From the NCBI GenBank assembly GCA_040080145.1, contig JBEBJA010000004.1, forward strand, positions 29,576-93,575: DNA of 64,000 bases, in the 5' to 3' direction. The DNA is from JANXVY01 sp040080145. GTDB taxonomy: Bacteria > Pseudomonadota > Alphaproteobacteria > Rhizobiales > Hyphomicrobiaceae. A program made the translations under genes and the position numbers. The notes beneath the pieces are model-generated. The model was not told the origin of the DNA. It ran no database searches and worked only from the letters and a program-made list of their open reading frames with translations. Below, piece after piece: positions 33,933-43,093 of the stretch; position 1 is the stretch's first letter, and the number at the start of each line of letters is the position of its first letter.

Positions 33933-34343
33933 TTACTGAAGATAGGGACACGTCCGGCGCACACCGTCATAGCCGGTGTACATTCCCGTATCCGACTCGA
34001 ATGAGCGATACGTCTCAGCGCAGCGGCTCCACTGGCCACCGTGCGAAGAACGGTGTTCGGCGCGCGCTGACTCCGACAGGATGATCCCGCCAATGATCGC
34101 AGCACCGATGCCGAGTGCAATGCCGCCGCCGCCACCACCACGGCGATAACCTCCGCGATGGCCGCCGCGATAGCGCCCGCCGTTGCGGAATTGCGCCTGT
34201 TCAACGCTGCTGGTTGCAAGCGTTGCAGCTGCTGCAGGTGCCGTGACGGCAGCCATCGGCTGTGCCATTGCAGGGAGCGCTTCGATATTCAAGAGCGCCG
34301 CGCAAAGAGTGGCGCAAGCAAGGGCCTTTAGTCTGGTCTTCAT
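33933..34343 (-). CDS. BA14K family secreted protein
   Basis: 136 aa from the ATG with AAGGAC upstream. A signal peptide (cleavage near AMA-QP) leads to an Arg/Gly-rich stretch (RGGHRGGYRRGGGGGG), a hydrophobic segment (GIALGIGAAIIGGIILS) and the BA14K motif at the C-terminus (CAETYRSFESDTGMYTGYDG). The family is largely confined to Rhizobiales and was first described as a Brucella immunoreactive, lectin-like protein. Confidence 0.88.
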   Translation of the reverse strand: MKTRLKALACATLCAALLNIEALPAMAQPMAAVTAPAAAATLATSSVEQAQFRNGGRYRGGHRGGYRRGGGGGGIALGIGAAIIGGIILSESARAEHRSSHGGQWSRCAETYRSFESDTGMYTGYDGVRRTCPYLQ

Positions 34344-34390
34344 ATCTATGTCCTTCGGTGAGTTACAAAAAAGTGAGTTGTCCCGGCTGA

Positions 34391-34924
34391 TCAAGGCTTC
34401 TTGGGCACTTCGGTCGTCATGCCTTCGACCTTTTTCACGGCCTGATCCTTCAATTCCACGGCCTTCTGCGATGCCTGTTTGCCCATCTGGACCGCCTTGT
34501 CTTTCATCGCCTCATAAGACGTCTTCTCGGTCGCCTTGAACGCTGGCGCCAAAGCCAACTCTTCCTTGGTCAGCGCGACGACGATAATGCGCGCACCGTC
34601 CGGTCCGGCTTTGAATGACAGCTCGCTGTAAGGCAGCGCCACGTCTTTCTCGCCGACCCCCAAAATGCCGCCGACGCCCAGTACAACGATGTTGATCTGG
34701 CCCGACCGGTTGAACACCAGATCGTTGATATCGCCGATGACTTCACCGGCTGCATTGTGGACTTTGGCACCAAAAAACACGTGCGCCAGCCATTCGGTTG
34801 CTGGCTGTTCCGTAACGAATTGAAGCGCACTGGCGGGCTTGGCCGTTTGCGCAATAGCCATCGTCGCAAATGGAGCCGCGGCGATTGCCAAAGCTCCTGC
34901 AAGCGTCATCATGTATTTCGTCAT
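34391..34924 (-). CDS. Exported PRC-barrel domain protein
   Basis: 177 aa with signal peptide (cleavage near AIA-QT). A single PRC-barrel occupies about residues 40-115 (GAKVHNAAGEVIGDINDLVF, then VVLGVGGILGVGEKDVALPY). A C-terminal amphipathic helix, rich in Lys and Ala, follows. It lies 47 bp upstream of BA14K on the same strand. Periplasmic PRC-barrel proteins of this form are frequent stress-induced proteins in this order; the ligand is unknown. Confidence 0.85.
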   Translation of the reverse strand: MTKYMMTLAGALAIAAAPFATMAIAQTAKPASALQFVTEQPATEWLAHVFFGAKVHNAAGEVIGDINDLVFNRSGQINIVVLGVGGILGVGEKDVALPYSELSFKAGPDGARIIVVALTKEELALAPAFKATEKTSYEAMKDKAVQMGKQASQKAVELKDQAVKKVEGMTTEVPKKP

Positions 34925-35046
34925 TGTTGTACTTTCAGGTTCACGCGCAGGCACATCATCTGCACGCACATCGCAACAGGCGGCCCAGAGACGGCCAGTG
35001 TTCGCCAACCGACAAGTGCCACTGGAAATGCCAAACGGCTAGAATC

Positions 35047-35059
35047 GGAAAATACTCAG
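35047..35059 (+). promoter_or_regulatory. GGAAAATACTCAG motif, site 5
   Basis: It has one mismatch to the consensus and is preceded by TC like sites 1 and 4. It lies between the exported PRC-barrel gene and the ars operon, about 80 bp before the ArsR-ArsC start. Confidence 0.5.
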
Positions 35060-35138
35060 GACGATCCCCATCATCTCGCTAGGCATGCCACGACGTCGCC
35101 GTCGTCTATTTGTCATATATTTCGATTATTCTCGAACA

Positions 35139-35990
35139 ATGAAAGCGAGAACGGCAGCGTCGGGATTTGCAGCGCTTGCGCAGGAGACGCGCCTTGACCT
35201 CATGCGGTTGCTGGCAAGCCATGGCGCAACGGGACTTGCCGCGGGCAGACTCGCGGCGGAACTTGCGATGCCGCCGTCGACGCTGTCGTTTCATCTGGCA
35301 GCGCTTGAGCAGGCGGGTCTGATCCAATCAACCCGGCAGGGGCGCCACATCATCTATGCGATCCGCGTCTACGGGCTGCGTCAGCTGTTTGGCTTTCTGA
35401 CCGAGACGTGTTGCGGCGGGCGACCCGAGCTTTGCGGCGACCTGATGAGACTTTTGCCCGAGGAAACCAAACAGGAGGACATCATGACCCCCGCGTTCAA
35501 CGTGCTGTTTTTGTGCACGCGCAATTCCGCCAGATCTATCCTGGCCGAGGCGATCATGACAAAGATCGGCGCGCCCAAATTCAATGCCTATTCTGCAGGA
35601 TCCGACCCCGCATCGGAACCGATGCCGGAAGTGATCGAACGGCTCCGGGTTCTTGGCCACGATGTGTCGGCCTTGCGCAGTAAGTCCTGGAATGAGTTTG
35701 CTGGCCCCGATGCACCCAAGATGGATTTCGTGATCACGCTGTGTGACACGGCGATTGGTCAAGTCTGCCCGGAGTTCGGCGAACGCCAAGTCTCCTCGGC
35801 ATGGCCTCTTCCCGATCCTGCCAAGTTCACGGGTTCGGACGCTGAACGAACGGCGCTGCTGAATGAACTGTACGGCATGGTACGGCGGCGGATCGACATC
35901 TTCATCAACCTGCCCTTTGCATCGCTCGACAAGATGGCACTGAAAAAGCGCATCGACGAGTTGGGCGACACCAGCCGGGTGCTGGGCTGA
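35139..35990 (+). CDS. ArsR repressor fused to ArsC arsenate reductase
   Basis: 283 aa, two domains. Residues 1-105 are an ArsR-family winged helix (PPSTLSFHLAALEQAGLI) with a Cys pair (TETCCGG) that may sense As(III). Residues about 118-283 are a low-molecular-weight-phosphatase-type arsenate reductase: P-loop LFLCTRNSARS, further Cys in LCDTAIGQVC for the disulfide cascade, and acid Asp in LPDPAKF. The start is the ATG just before the HTH. The fusion joins sensing and reduction in one chain. It is followed at 22 bp by the GAPDH gene, so the operon handles arsenate by both reduction and the arseno-phosphoglycerate route. Confidence 0.92.
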   Translation: MKARTAASGFAALAQETRLDLMRLLASHGATGLAAGRLAAELAMPPSTLSFHLAALEQAGLIQSTRQGRHIIYAIRVYGLRQLFGFLTETCCGGRPELCGDLMRLLPEETKQEDIMTPAFNVLFLCTRNSARSILAEAIMTKIGAPKFNAYSAGSDPASEPMPEVIERLRVLGHDVSALRSKSWNEFAGPDAPKMDFVITLCDTAIGQVCPEFGERQVSSAWPLPDPAKFTGSDAERTALLNELYGMVRRRIDIFINLPFASLDKMALKKRIDELGDTSRVLG

Positions 35991-36012
35991 AACAAGAAAC
36001 GAAACGGGGGAC

Positions 36013-37059
36013 ATGATGGCAATCGGAATCAACGGGATGGGCCGCATCGGGCGGCTGGCTTTGCGCGCGGCACTGGGTGGATTTCAGCGTGCCGACGGCG
36101 ACCCGCGTGCCGCCAACCGGCTGGATGTGGTCCACGTCAACGAATTGAAAGGCGGCATTGCCGCGACGGCTCATCTGATTGAATTTGATAGCATCCATCG
36201 CCGGTGGAAAGCGGGAATATCCGTTGCCGACGACCATAACATCGCGATCGGCGACCGCCGCCTCGGCTTCACAAGTGCAGCCCATCCCGGCGACGTTGCA
36301 TGGGGCGATCTTGGCTGCGACATCGTCCTGGAATGCACCGGCAAATTCCTGACGCCCGATCAGCTTCAGGGCTACTTTAATCGCGGCGTGAAGCGCGTCA
36401 TCGTGGCGGCACCCGTCAAACATGAAAGCGCGCTGAACATCGTCGTGGGCGTCAACGATCATCTCTACGATCCAGGGCGCCACCGCCTGCTGACGGCCGC
36501 ATCCTGCACCACGAACTGCCTCGCGCCCGTGGTCAAAGTCATCCACGAAGCGATCGGTATCCGTCACGGACAGATAACGACCATCCACGATCCAACGAAT
36601 ACCAACGTGGTGACAGATGCGCCCCACAAGGACTTGCGCCGTGCCCGGTCGGCCATGCTTTCGCTGCAACCGACCACGACGGGCAGCGCGACCGCTATCG
36701 CGTTGATCTATCCAGACCTCAAGGGAAAACTCAATGGTCACGCGGTTCGGGCACCCGTGCTGAACGCAAGCCTGACCGACTGTGTGTTCGAACTGCAGCG
36801 GCCAGCAACGGAAGCCGAAGTGAACGACTTGTTTGATACAGCAGCCTCAGGACCTTTGGCCGGGATTTTGGGGATTGAACATCGCCCGCTCGTTTCGGCG
36901 GACTACACGAGCGACACGCGCAGTTCGATTGTCGATGCTCTCAGCACGATGGTGACGGACGAGACGATGCTCAAAATCTATGCGTGGTACGACAACGAGG
37001 TTGGCTATTCCTGCCGCATGGTCGATCTCGCCAATATCGTCATCAAGGCCGGCGTTTGA
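36013..37059 (+). CDS. Arsenic-operon glyceraldehyde-3-phosphate dehydrogenase
   Basis: 348 aa. The NAD site is INGMGRIGR. The catalytic Cys165 is in AASCTTNC and His192 in TTIHDPTNT. The C-terminal signature is WYDNEVGYSCRM. In ArsJ operons this enzyme makes 1-arseno-3-phosphoglycerate from arsenate and glyceraldehyde-3-phosphate, which ArsJ exports. The TGATG junction with the next gene shows tight coupling. The IHDPTNTN segment differs from the usual VHAYTNDQ of glycolytic GAPDH, in line with the ars-type subgroup. Confidence 0.92.
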   Translation: MMAIGINGMGRIGRLALRAALGGFQRADGDPRAANRLDVVHVNELKGGIAATAHLIEFDSIHRRWKAGISVADDHNIAIGDRRLGFTSAAHPGDVAWGDLGCDIVLECTGKFLTPDQLQGYFNRGVKRVIVAAPVKHESALNIVVGVNDHLYDPGRHRLLTAASCTTNCLAPVVKVIHEAIGIRHGQITTIHDPTNTNVVTDAPHKDLRRARSAMLSLQPTTTGSATAIALIYPDLKGKLNGHAVRAPVLNASLTDCVFELQRPATEAEVNDLFDTAASGPLAGILGIEHRPLVSADYTSDTRSSIVDALSTMVTDETMLKIYAWYDNEVGYSCRMVDLANIVIKAGV

Positions 37060-38297
37060 TGACAACAGCCGCCCGGAATTATCTCATCGTAACCGCGTCG
37101 TACTGGGGCTTCACCCTGGTCGACGGCGCGCTCCGCATGCTCGTGCTGTTCCATTTTTTCAAGCTGGGATACTCGCCGTTTGCACTGGCCTTTCTGTTCC
37201 TGCTGTATGAAGCCGCCGGCATCGCAGCCAATCTGGGCGGCGGATGGCTTGCATCGCGGTTTGGCATTCCGCGCATGCTGGCCATCGGTCAATCGCTGCA
37301 AATTCTCGGCCTGCTCTGTCTCTCCCGCCTCGATCCGGCATGGACCGCAGCAGCCTCCGTCGCATGGGTCGTGACGGCGCAAGGCATTTCCGGCGTCGCG
37401 AAAGACCTAACAAAGACGGCGTCTAAATCCGCCATCAAGGCGACGTCGGCGGAGGGCGCGGGTCAATTGTTCCGCTGGGTTGCGTGGTTCACCGGCTCCA
37501 AAAACGCGATGAAGGGCATCGGCTTTTTCGTCGGCGGACTGTTGCTCGACGTTATGGGATTTCAAGCCGCACTTTGGCTAATGGCGTCGCTGCTCGGCGT
37601 CATCTTGGTGGCGGGTCTTACCCTGTTGCCGCGCGAACTCGGCAAGGCGAAATCGTCAAAAACAGTCAAGGAGCTGTTCGGGAAATCAAGTGGCGTCAAC
37701 TTGTTGGCCGCGGCGCGCATCTTCCTGTTTGGCGCGCGCGATGTCTGGTTTGTGGTCGGCCTGCCGGTTTTCCTGTACGCCAACGGCTGGAAATTCCTGG
37801 AGGTGGGCGCATTCCTCGCCGCCTGGACCATCGGCTACGGCATCGTCCAAGCGGCGGCGCCAGCCTTCGTCACCCGCAGCAACGATGGTCTCAGCCGGGA
37901 GGTTCCGGCGGCGCGGGCTTGGTCACTCGCATTGGTTGCGATCCCACTGGGACTAGCGGCAATGCTGATCTCTGGCATCGTTCCCAGGCCCGATCTGGTC
38001 GTCTGCGCGGGACTTGCGCTGTTCGGGTTTGCGTTTGCGGTCAACTCGTCACTGCACTCGTATCTGATCCTCGCCTTCGCCGGATCGGAGAAAGCCGCCG
38101 AAGACGTTGGCTTCTATTACGCCGCCAACGCTGCGGGGCGGTTGCTGGGGATCATATTGTCTGGCGTGTTGTATCAGCTTGGCGGCATGACGGCGTGCCT
38201 CATCGGGTCGGCTGTGATGCTGAGTCTGTGCTGGGCGATCACGTTGGCATTGCCATCACGCCAAGATACCAGCAAACTTTCGGCCACCGCAGGCTGA
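37059..38297 (+). CDS. arsJ: Organoarsenical efflux permease ArsJ
   Basis: 412 aa MFS protein with about 12 membrane helices; its ATG overlaps the GAPDH stop (TGATG). The N-terminus (NYLIVTASYWGFTLVDGALRM) and the cytosolic loop KDLTKTASKSAIKAT are hallmarks of ArsJ. It exports 1-arseno-3-phosphoglycerate, which breaks down to arsenate outside the cell. Function follows from family plus operon context. Confidence 0.92.
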   Translation: MTTAARNYLIVTASYWGFTLVDGALRMLVLFHFFKLGYSPFALAFLFLLYEAAGIAANLGGGWLASRFGIPRMLAIGQSLQILGLLCLSRLDPAWTAAASVAWVVTAQGISGVAKDLTKTASKSAIKATSAEGAGQLFRWVAWFTGSKNAMKGIGFFVGGLLLDVMGFQAALWLMASLLGVILVAGLTLLPRELGKAKSSKTVKELFGKSSGVNLLAAARIFLFGARDVWFVVGLPVFLYANGWKFLEVGAFLAAWTIGYGIVQAAAPAFVTRSNDGLSREVPAARAWSLALVAIPLGLAAMLISGIVPRPDLVVCAGLALFGFAFAVNSSLHSYLILAFAGSEKAAEDVGFYYAANAAGRLLGIILSGVLYQLGGMTACLIGSAVMLSLCWAITLALPSRQDTSKLSATAG

Positions 38298-38474
38298 CAC
38301 ATATCAATGACCGCATCTGCGCACAAATGATCACCAGCACGCTATTGATCGCAAGCGCCTGGAGCGAGCCAACGATCCACTCGGATCAAAACCATCCAGA
38401 CCATCGCCCTCAAGGCCAATTTAGAAGTGTAGAATCCTCGTCCCCCGACCACCATCCAACACAGGACTCCAACA

Positions 38475-38702
38475 ATGACGATCAATTCCGCGACCTTCTC
38501 GTTTGCCGGGTTCATGATCATGCTGTCGCTGGCGCTCGCGCATTTTACCGGAGCCATCGACATGACCAAGCTGAGCTGGCTGTGGCTCACCGCGTTCGTC
38601 GGCATCAATCTGTTCCAACTCGGCTTTACCGGCTTCTGTCCTGCGTCGAAGGTTTTCAAAGCGCTCGGCTTGAAGGACGGCAACGGCTCACGCTGCAGCT
38701 GA
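38475..38702 (+). CDS. DUF2892/YgaP-like small membrane protein
   Basis: 75 aa with two membrane helices (about 8-25 and 33-52) followed by GFTGFCPASKVFKALGLKDG. The FCPxxxxxxxLG ending is typical of the inner-membrane DUF2892 domain found in YgaP next to rhodanese domains, here without the rhodanese. It is 177 bp downstream of arsJ and possibly part of the same resistance region. The following 230 bp show nothing clear. Confidence 0.8.
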   Translation: MTINSATFSFAGFMIMLSLALAHFTGAIDMTKLSWLWLTAFVGINLFQLGFTGFCPASKVFKALGLKDGNGSRCS

Positions 38703-38935
38703 TCCATTGCAGCAAACCGAAGGCTTGAGCCTCCTGGCCGCCCGTTACCCATCTTCTACGGGCCCATCATCGTGACCGATGCGCCGGCTGCCAAACAAAT
38801 CTGCCAGACCTTTGCTCGGCCCCGTCCCCGTGCTGATCTAACCACGAACGGATCAGCATTTACGGACATCAATAGCGTGCATCGGTCTCAAATATCAGCG
38901 ACTTGGTACCAGCTCAAACCGTATCCTCGATTCCA

Positions 38936-39985
38936 TCAAGTGAACTGATGGCGTCTGACGGAAAAAATTTCCCAAACGGCAATAAACATTGCTGCGATCA
39001 CGGGGCCAAGAATAAAGCCGTTCAGCCCCAGCGTCGCGATACCGCCCAGCGTCGAAATCAGCACAATATATTCTGGCATCTTGGTGTCTCCACCAACCAG
39101 AATGGGGCGCAAGATGTTGTCCACAAGTCCAATCACAACCGCGCCAAATGCAGTCAACATCACGCCCTTCCAGATCGCGCCGGTTGCAAAAAAATACACA
39201 GCAACCGGTAGCCACACAATCCCTGCCCCAACGACTGGCAACAAGGAAAGAAAAGCCATCAATACGGTCCACAGCAGCGGTGACGGGACTGCCAAAACCC
39301 AAAAAATCAATCCACCGAGACTACCTTGAAGCAGAGCAACTAGCATGTCGCCTTTTACGGTCGCACGGATGACAATCCTGAATTTTTGAAACAGGGCGTC
39401 TTTCTGCTCCGACCGAAGAGGGATTGCATCCCCTATGCGCTTGAAGATAGCATTCCCATCGCGAACTAGAAAGAACAGCAGGTAAATCATCACACCTAAA
39501 TTTACGGCAAGTTCCAATGTCACTTGGCTGATATTGACCACCTGAGCGGCCAGAAACTGACTGCTCTGAGCTAAGCTGCCTGACAGCTTGTCTTGTGCGG
39601 TGCCCAATGTTGACAAACCAGAGTTGCGCAATATTTTGGAAACCCAGCCGGGCAAGCCGTCAAGGACCTGCTGGAATAGCGAGAATAGGTTGACATCGCC
39701 TGATTTAATCTTGGCATACAGGTCAGTCGCCTCCTGCAACAATGCAGTTCCAGCCAATGCCAAAGGCACAATTACGACAGCCACGATCAACAGGACTGTC
39801 GCAAACGCCGCCGCGTTGCGTCGCTGTCCGCAGAATACCAATAGACGGCGGTGCACTGGGGCGAACACCACCGCTGCAACAACGGCCCAAAGAACCGCAC
39901 CATAAAGGGGCAACACAATCCAGGCGAAAGCCAACGTGACCGCAATCGTCATCCACGCCAGCGTTCTGTCTTGGGGTGCGGTCAT
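38936..39985 (-). CDS. AI-2E family transporter (PerM/TqsA-like)
   Basis: 349 aa with about eight membrane helices. Typical segments are the N-terminal LAWMTIAVTLAFAWIVLPLY, the mid-protein GDAIPLRSEQKDALFQKF, and the C-terminal GGIATLGLNGFILGPVIAAM near the family's GPxxA signature. Members export small molecules or act as ion-coupled permeases. The substrate is not predictable, and the AI-2 name should not be taken literally. Confidence 0.9.
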   Translation of the reverse strand: MTAPQDRTLAWMTIAVTLAFAWIVLPLYGAVLWAVVAAVVFAPVHRRLLVFCGQRRNAAAFATVLLIVAVVIVPLALAGTALLQEATDLYAKIKSGDVNLFSLFQQVLDGLPGWVSKILRNSGLSTLGTAQDKLSGSLAQSSQFLAAQVVNISQVTLELAVNLGVMIYLLFFLVRDGNAIFKRIGDAIPLRSEQKDALFQKFRIVIRATVKGDMLVALLQGSLGGLIFWVLAVPSPLLWTVLMAFLSLLPVVGAGIVWLPVAVYFFATGAIWKGVMLTAFGAVVIGLVDNILRPILVGGDTKMPEYIVLISTLGGIATLGLNGFILGPVIAAMFIAVWEIFSVRRHQFT

Positions 39986-40065
39986 ATCAACGCCTCAAGC
40001 AACAGTGCGGCCGATCGAGGTATGTGCCGACAAATCAAACGCTAATTCAATCAAGCAGTCACGGC

Positions 40066-40461
40066 TCATTCTGTTGTCTTGCCGTCGAACCGTTCCTTTG
40101 CAGCCGCTGCCGCATCCTTCGTTGCCGCCACAAAACCGTCGCGGTGCTGCGGCCCTCCATAAATCGTATAAAGCCGCAAGGTCTTATGATCTGTATTAAT
40201 GACGTTGTGCTTGGCACCAGACGGCACCAAAAAAGCATCGTCACTTTTTATCCTCGTCATTTTGCCATCGATCCAAACCTCACCGCGGCCCTTTTCTACG
40301 CGGAAGAATTGGTCAACACCTTTGTGAGTTTCCTCGCCAATTTCCTCGCCCGGTTCCAAGGCCATGAGAACGAGTTGAAGGTGCTTGCCGGTGTAAAGCA
40401 CACGCCGGAAATCAGCATTTTCTTCTGCTAAATCCTCGATATCGTCGATGAAGCCCTTCAC
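40066..40461 (-). CDS. Cupin domain protein
   Basis: 131 aa from a GTG with AGAGGG about 7 nt upstream; an ATG 39 bp earlier is possible. A single cupin barrel has motif 1 around EEIGEETHKGVDQFFRVEKG and motif 2 around AFLVPSGAKHNVIN, giving His and Glu metal ligands. The KGFIDDIEDLAEENADFRRV opening is common to a cupin subgroup of unknown substrate. The C-terminus is Ala/Lys-rich. Confidence 0.85.
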   Translation of the reverse strand: MKGFIDDIEDLAEENADFRRVLYTGKHLQLVLMALEPGEEIGEETHKGVDQFFRVEKGRGEVWIDGKMTRIKSDDAFLVPSGAKHNVINTDHKTLRLYTIYGGPQHRDGFVAATKDAAAAAKERFDGKTTE

Positions 40462-40508
40462 TGGGAACCCTCTCAATATGTGCCTAGACAGAACTTTCAA
40501 TTCGAACG

Positions 40509-40937
40509 CTATGAGAGATGAATCTCAAAGACGCCTTGGGAATTTTTTCTGAATTCGACGGTATCGATCACCGTAATTGCATTTTCAGCGCTGCGTTGGA
40601 TGTACTGGACTTTGATGGTGCTTACGGCTGCAAAATCCGGCGTCTTCCCGATTGCATCGGATGCGACCACTGCAATTGCTGCCGCCTCATTATTGCGTCC
40701 GCCATGGCTGCTGCCGTTCAAGTTGCTGTTCACCCGCAGCGCCGTCAAGAGCGGTCCTTGCAGCACAATTTCCACAGTCTTGTCCTGCGCACCAATGGCC
40801 TTGATGACCGATGACTGAAGGCTTGCGAGTCCAGTAGCAGCCACAGACTGTGCCGACTGAGCGCCAGCCGGTCCCACTTCAAACACGGCGAACGAAAACA
40901 ACGCTAGCGCCAAGGCAGTCACAACTGGTTTGACCAT
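40509..40937 (-). CDS. Hypothetical exported protein
   Basis: 142 aa with signal peptide (MVKPVVTALALALFSFAV..., cleavage near AGA-QS); the longer reading has no ribosome site. The mature part is alpha/beta, with a VQYIQRSAENAITVIDTVEF strand pair near the end, and has no cysteine. No family is recognised. It stands 47 bp upstream of the cupin gene on the same strand. Confidence 0.65.
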   Translation of the reverse strand: MVKPVVTALALALFSFAVFEVGPAGAQSAQSVAATGLASLQSSVIKAIGAQDKTVEIVLQGPLLTALRVNSNLNGSSHGGRNNEAAAIAVVASDAIGKTPDFAAVSTIKVQYIQRSAENAITVIDTVEFRKNSQGVFEIHLS

Positions 40938-41040
40938 GGAGAACCAACTTTCAAATGTTTCGAACAAACGACGGCGTCGCTCCGAACTTAAGCGAACATG
41001 AACCGCATAATTGCAAAGCGCGCGGCAAAGACCAGACTCG

Positions 41041-41052
41041 GGAAATACTCAC
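41041..41052 (+). promoter_or_regulatory. GGAAATACTCAC motif, diverged site 6
   Basis: It resembles the GGAAAcTACTCAG sites with one base deleted. Its left flank GACCAGACTCGG is shared with a degenerate site at about 26398-26418. It lies in the 346-bp gap before the alcohol dehydrogenase, which otherwise shows no gene. Confidence 0.35.
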
Positions 41053-41283
41053 ATCGAAACGGTGCCGTCTTTCGTCCTTACGGTTCGCACAGGCGGCTTC
41101 GTTTTTGGGCTCGGACCGGTTCGTTCGCAACCACACAGCGCCGGATCACGCGTGAGTATATTCCGATACTGCCCGTGCTGGAGTTGACGTGCGCAAGCTG
41201 ACCAACAAGCACGCCAATCTGGTCGCGCCGCGTGCCGCCAGAACGTGCCGCCAGAAGCTGCGCCAAACGTGAGGAACTCGATA

Positions 41284-42321
41284 ATGAAAGCGCTCGTCTA
41301 TCAAGGCCGTGGCATAAAAGTTCTCGAGCAGAGGCCAAAGCCCGAAATCACGCTGCCGTCGGATGCCATCGTGAAAATCACCAAGACCACGATCTGCGGC
41401 ACCGACTTGCATATCCTCAAAGGCGACGTTGCGACGTGCAAACCGGGTCGCATTCTCGGCCACGAGGGAGTCGGCGTCGTCGAAACCATTGGTTCTGCCG
41501 TCACCGCGTTCAAGCCCGGAGACCGCGTCCTCATCTCGTGCGTCAGTTCATGCGGAAAATGTTACTACTGCCGCAAGCAAATGTACTCGCACTGCACCAC
41601 CGGTGGCTGGATCCTTGGCAACAGCATCGACGGCACGCAGGCTGAATTCGTGCGCATTCCGCACGCTGACACGAGCCTCTACCCTATTCCGGCCGGCACC
41701 GACGAAGAAGCGCTCGTGATGTTGAGCGACATTCTGCCCACCGGTTTTGAATGCGGCGTACTGAACGGTAAGGTGCAGCCTGGCTCAACGGTCGCCATCG
41801 TCGGCTCAGGTCCAATCGGCCTTGCCGCACTCTTGACCGCTCAATTCTACGCACCCGCCCAGATCATCATGATTGATCTCGACAACAAGCGGCTCGACGT
41901 CGCTAAGCGCTTTGGGGCAACAGCCGTCATAAACAGTGCCGATGGCGACGCAGTCGACCAAGTCTTCGCGATGACCGCCATGCGCGGCGTCGACACGGCG
42001 ATAGAGGCGGTCGGAATTCCGGCCACCTTCGAGTTGTGCCAGAAGATCATCGCACCGGGTGGCACAATAGCCAACATCGGCGTCCACGGCACGAAGGTCG
42101 ATCTCCATCTCGAACTGCTCTGGGATCGCAACATCACCATTACCACGCGCCTCGTCGATACCGTCAGCACCCAGATGCTGCTCGAAGTTCTTCAGTCGAA
42201 GAGAATCGATCCCAAGCTACTGATCACGCACCACTTCAAACTAGACGACATCGTCGAGGCCTATGACGTCTTCGGCCACGCCTCAAAGACCGGCGCACTT
42301 AAGGTCATCATCGAAGCATAA
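41284..42321 (+). CDS. Zinc-dependent alcohol dehydrogenase
   Basis: 345 aa medium-chain dehydrogenase. Catalytic zinc ligands are C38 and H60 (GHEGVG). Structural zinc ligands are C90, C93, C96 and C104. The NAD site is VAIVGSGPIGLAAL. The start at the ATG is preceded by GAGG. It closely resembles the branch acting on short-chain or secondary alcohols, with the MKALVYQGRGIKVLEQRPKP opening. The physiological substrate is unknown. Confidence 0.93.
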   Translation: MKALVYQGRGIKVLEQRPKPEITLPSDAIVKITKTTICGTDLHILKGDVATCKPGRILGHEGVGVVETIGSAVTAFKPGDRVLISCVSSCGKCYYCRKQMYSHCTTGGWILGNSIDGTQAEFVRIPHADTSLYPIPAGTDEEALVMLSDILPTGFECGVLNGKVQPGSTVAIVGSGPIGLAALLTAQFYAPAQIIMIDLDNKRLDVAKRFGATAVINSADGDAVDQVFAMTAMRGVDTAIEAVGIPATFELCQKIIAPGGTIANIGVHGTKVDLHLELLWDRNITITTRLVDTVSTQMLLEVLQSKRIDPKLLITHHFKLDDIVEAYDVFGHASKTGALKVIIEA

Positions 42322-42448
42322 GCCGGTCCGTTTGATGCGGGACGACCATCACGCGCTCTGCCCTTGATGAAAAAACCGGCACCTGAGAGCTATGCAAACG
42401 TCGACGGGAGCGCCGCCACACCGCAATGCTGCCCGCCTTCCACCGAAA

Positions 42449-43093
42449 TCACCGTGCCGAAACTACGCGGTCATAAGCTGGGCCAAAGCCCGCGAGCGGA
42501 GCCTTGAGCGTCAACTTCTCACCTTTATTCAATTCCGACTCGAGCACGATTTCCGTCGCCTTCTTGAGGTCCGCCACGATTTCGGCGGTCAGCGGCAGCG
42601 CAGCATAAACACCCGCAGCATCGCTTTTCTGGAAATCCAGGCGCGTTGCTTTCTTTCCTTCGATAGCAAACGAAAGCCCTGCGGGAAGATAGGTCCCGTG
42701 GACAGCGCGGAACAGGATCGCGGGCAATCCCGGCTGAGGCGGTTTGTTAATTGATATCAGCATCAAGACCACGCCGGAGCGTGAATCAACGATCGCCTGC
42801 ACCATATCACAGGCGAACACCCCCCCGGCCTGGTTCGAGCACTTGACAGCCCACGAGTCTGCGGCCGGTGTCGTAGCTGACTGTCCTGCCGCCACCGCTG
42901 CGGGCTTCTCCCCTTCCTTCTTGGGTGAGGATTTTACCGAGCCTTGCGCGAGCTCTTTGCGTGGCACCTGCTGGGCGACCACCGAACCCGTCAGAACGGG
43001 TACAAATACAGCTATTGTCGAGACGCACGCCCAATTGAAAACAGCGCGCACCTTGCCCACCCCGAACAACCAACCCTTGTCGGACCCGCACAT
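42449..43093 (-). CDS. Invasion-associated locus B (IalB) family protein
   Basis: 214 aa from the ATG with GGAGA 5 nt upstream. A hydrophobic signal (WACVSTIAVFVPVLTGSVVA) leads to a Lys/Pro linker. The IalB domain (about 75-210) has conserved Cys in WAVKCSNQAGGVFACDMVQ, then RLDFQKSDAAGVYAALPLT. It is a periplasmic or envelope protein common in this order. The Bartonella name reflects the first member only. Confidence 0.88.
   Translation of the reverse strand: MCGSDKGWLFGVGKVRAVFNWACVSTIAVFVPVLTGSVVAQQVPRKELAQGSVKSSPKKEGEKPAAVAAGQSATTPAADSWAVKCSNQAGGVFACDMVQAIVDSRSGVVLMLISINKPPQPGLPAILFRAVHGTYLPAGLSFAIEGKKATRLDFQKSDAAGVYAALPLTAEIVADLKKATEIVLESELNKGEKLTLKAPLAGFGPAYDRVVSAR

Noticed and set aside
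37484..38728. 414-codon reading overlapping arsJ in another frame
   Set aside because: It is low in hydrophobic residues and rich in Arg/His/Gln, with no family. ArsJ is certain in the other frame.
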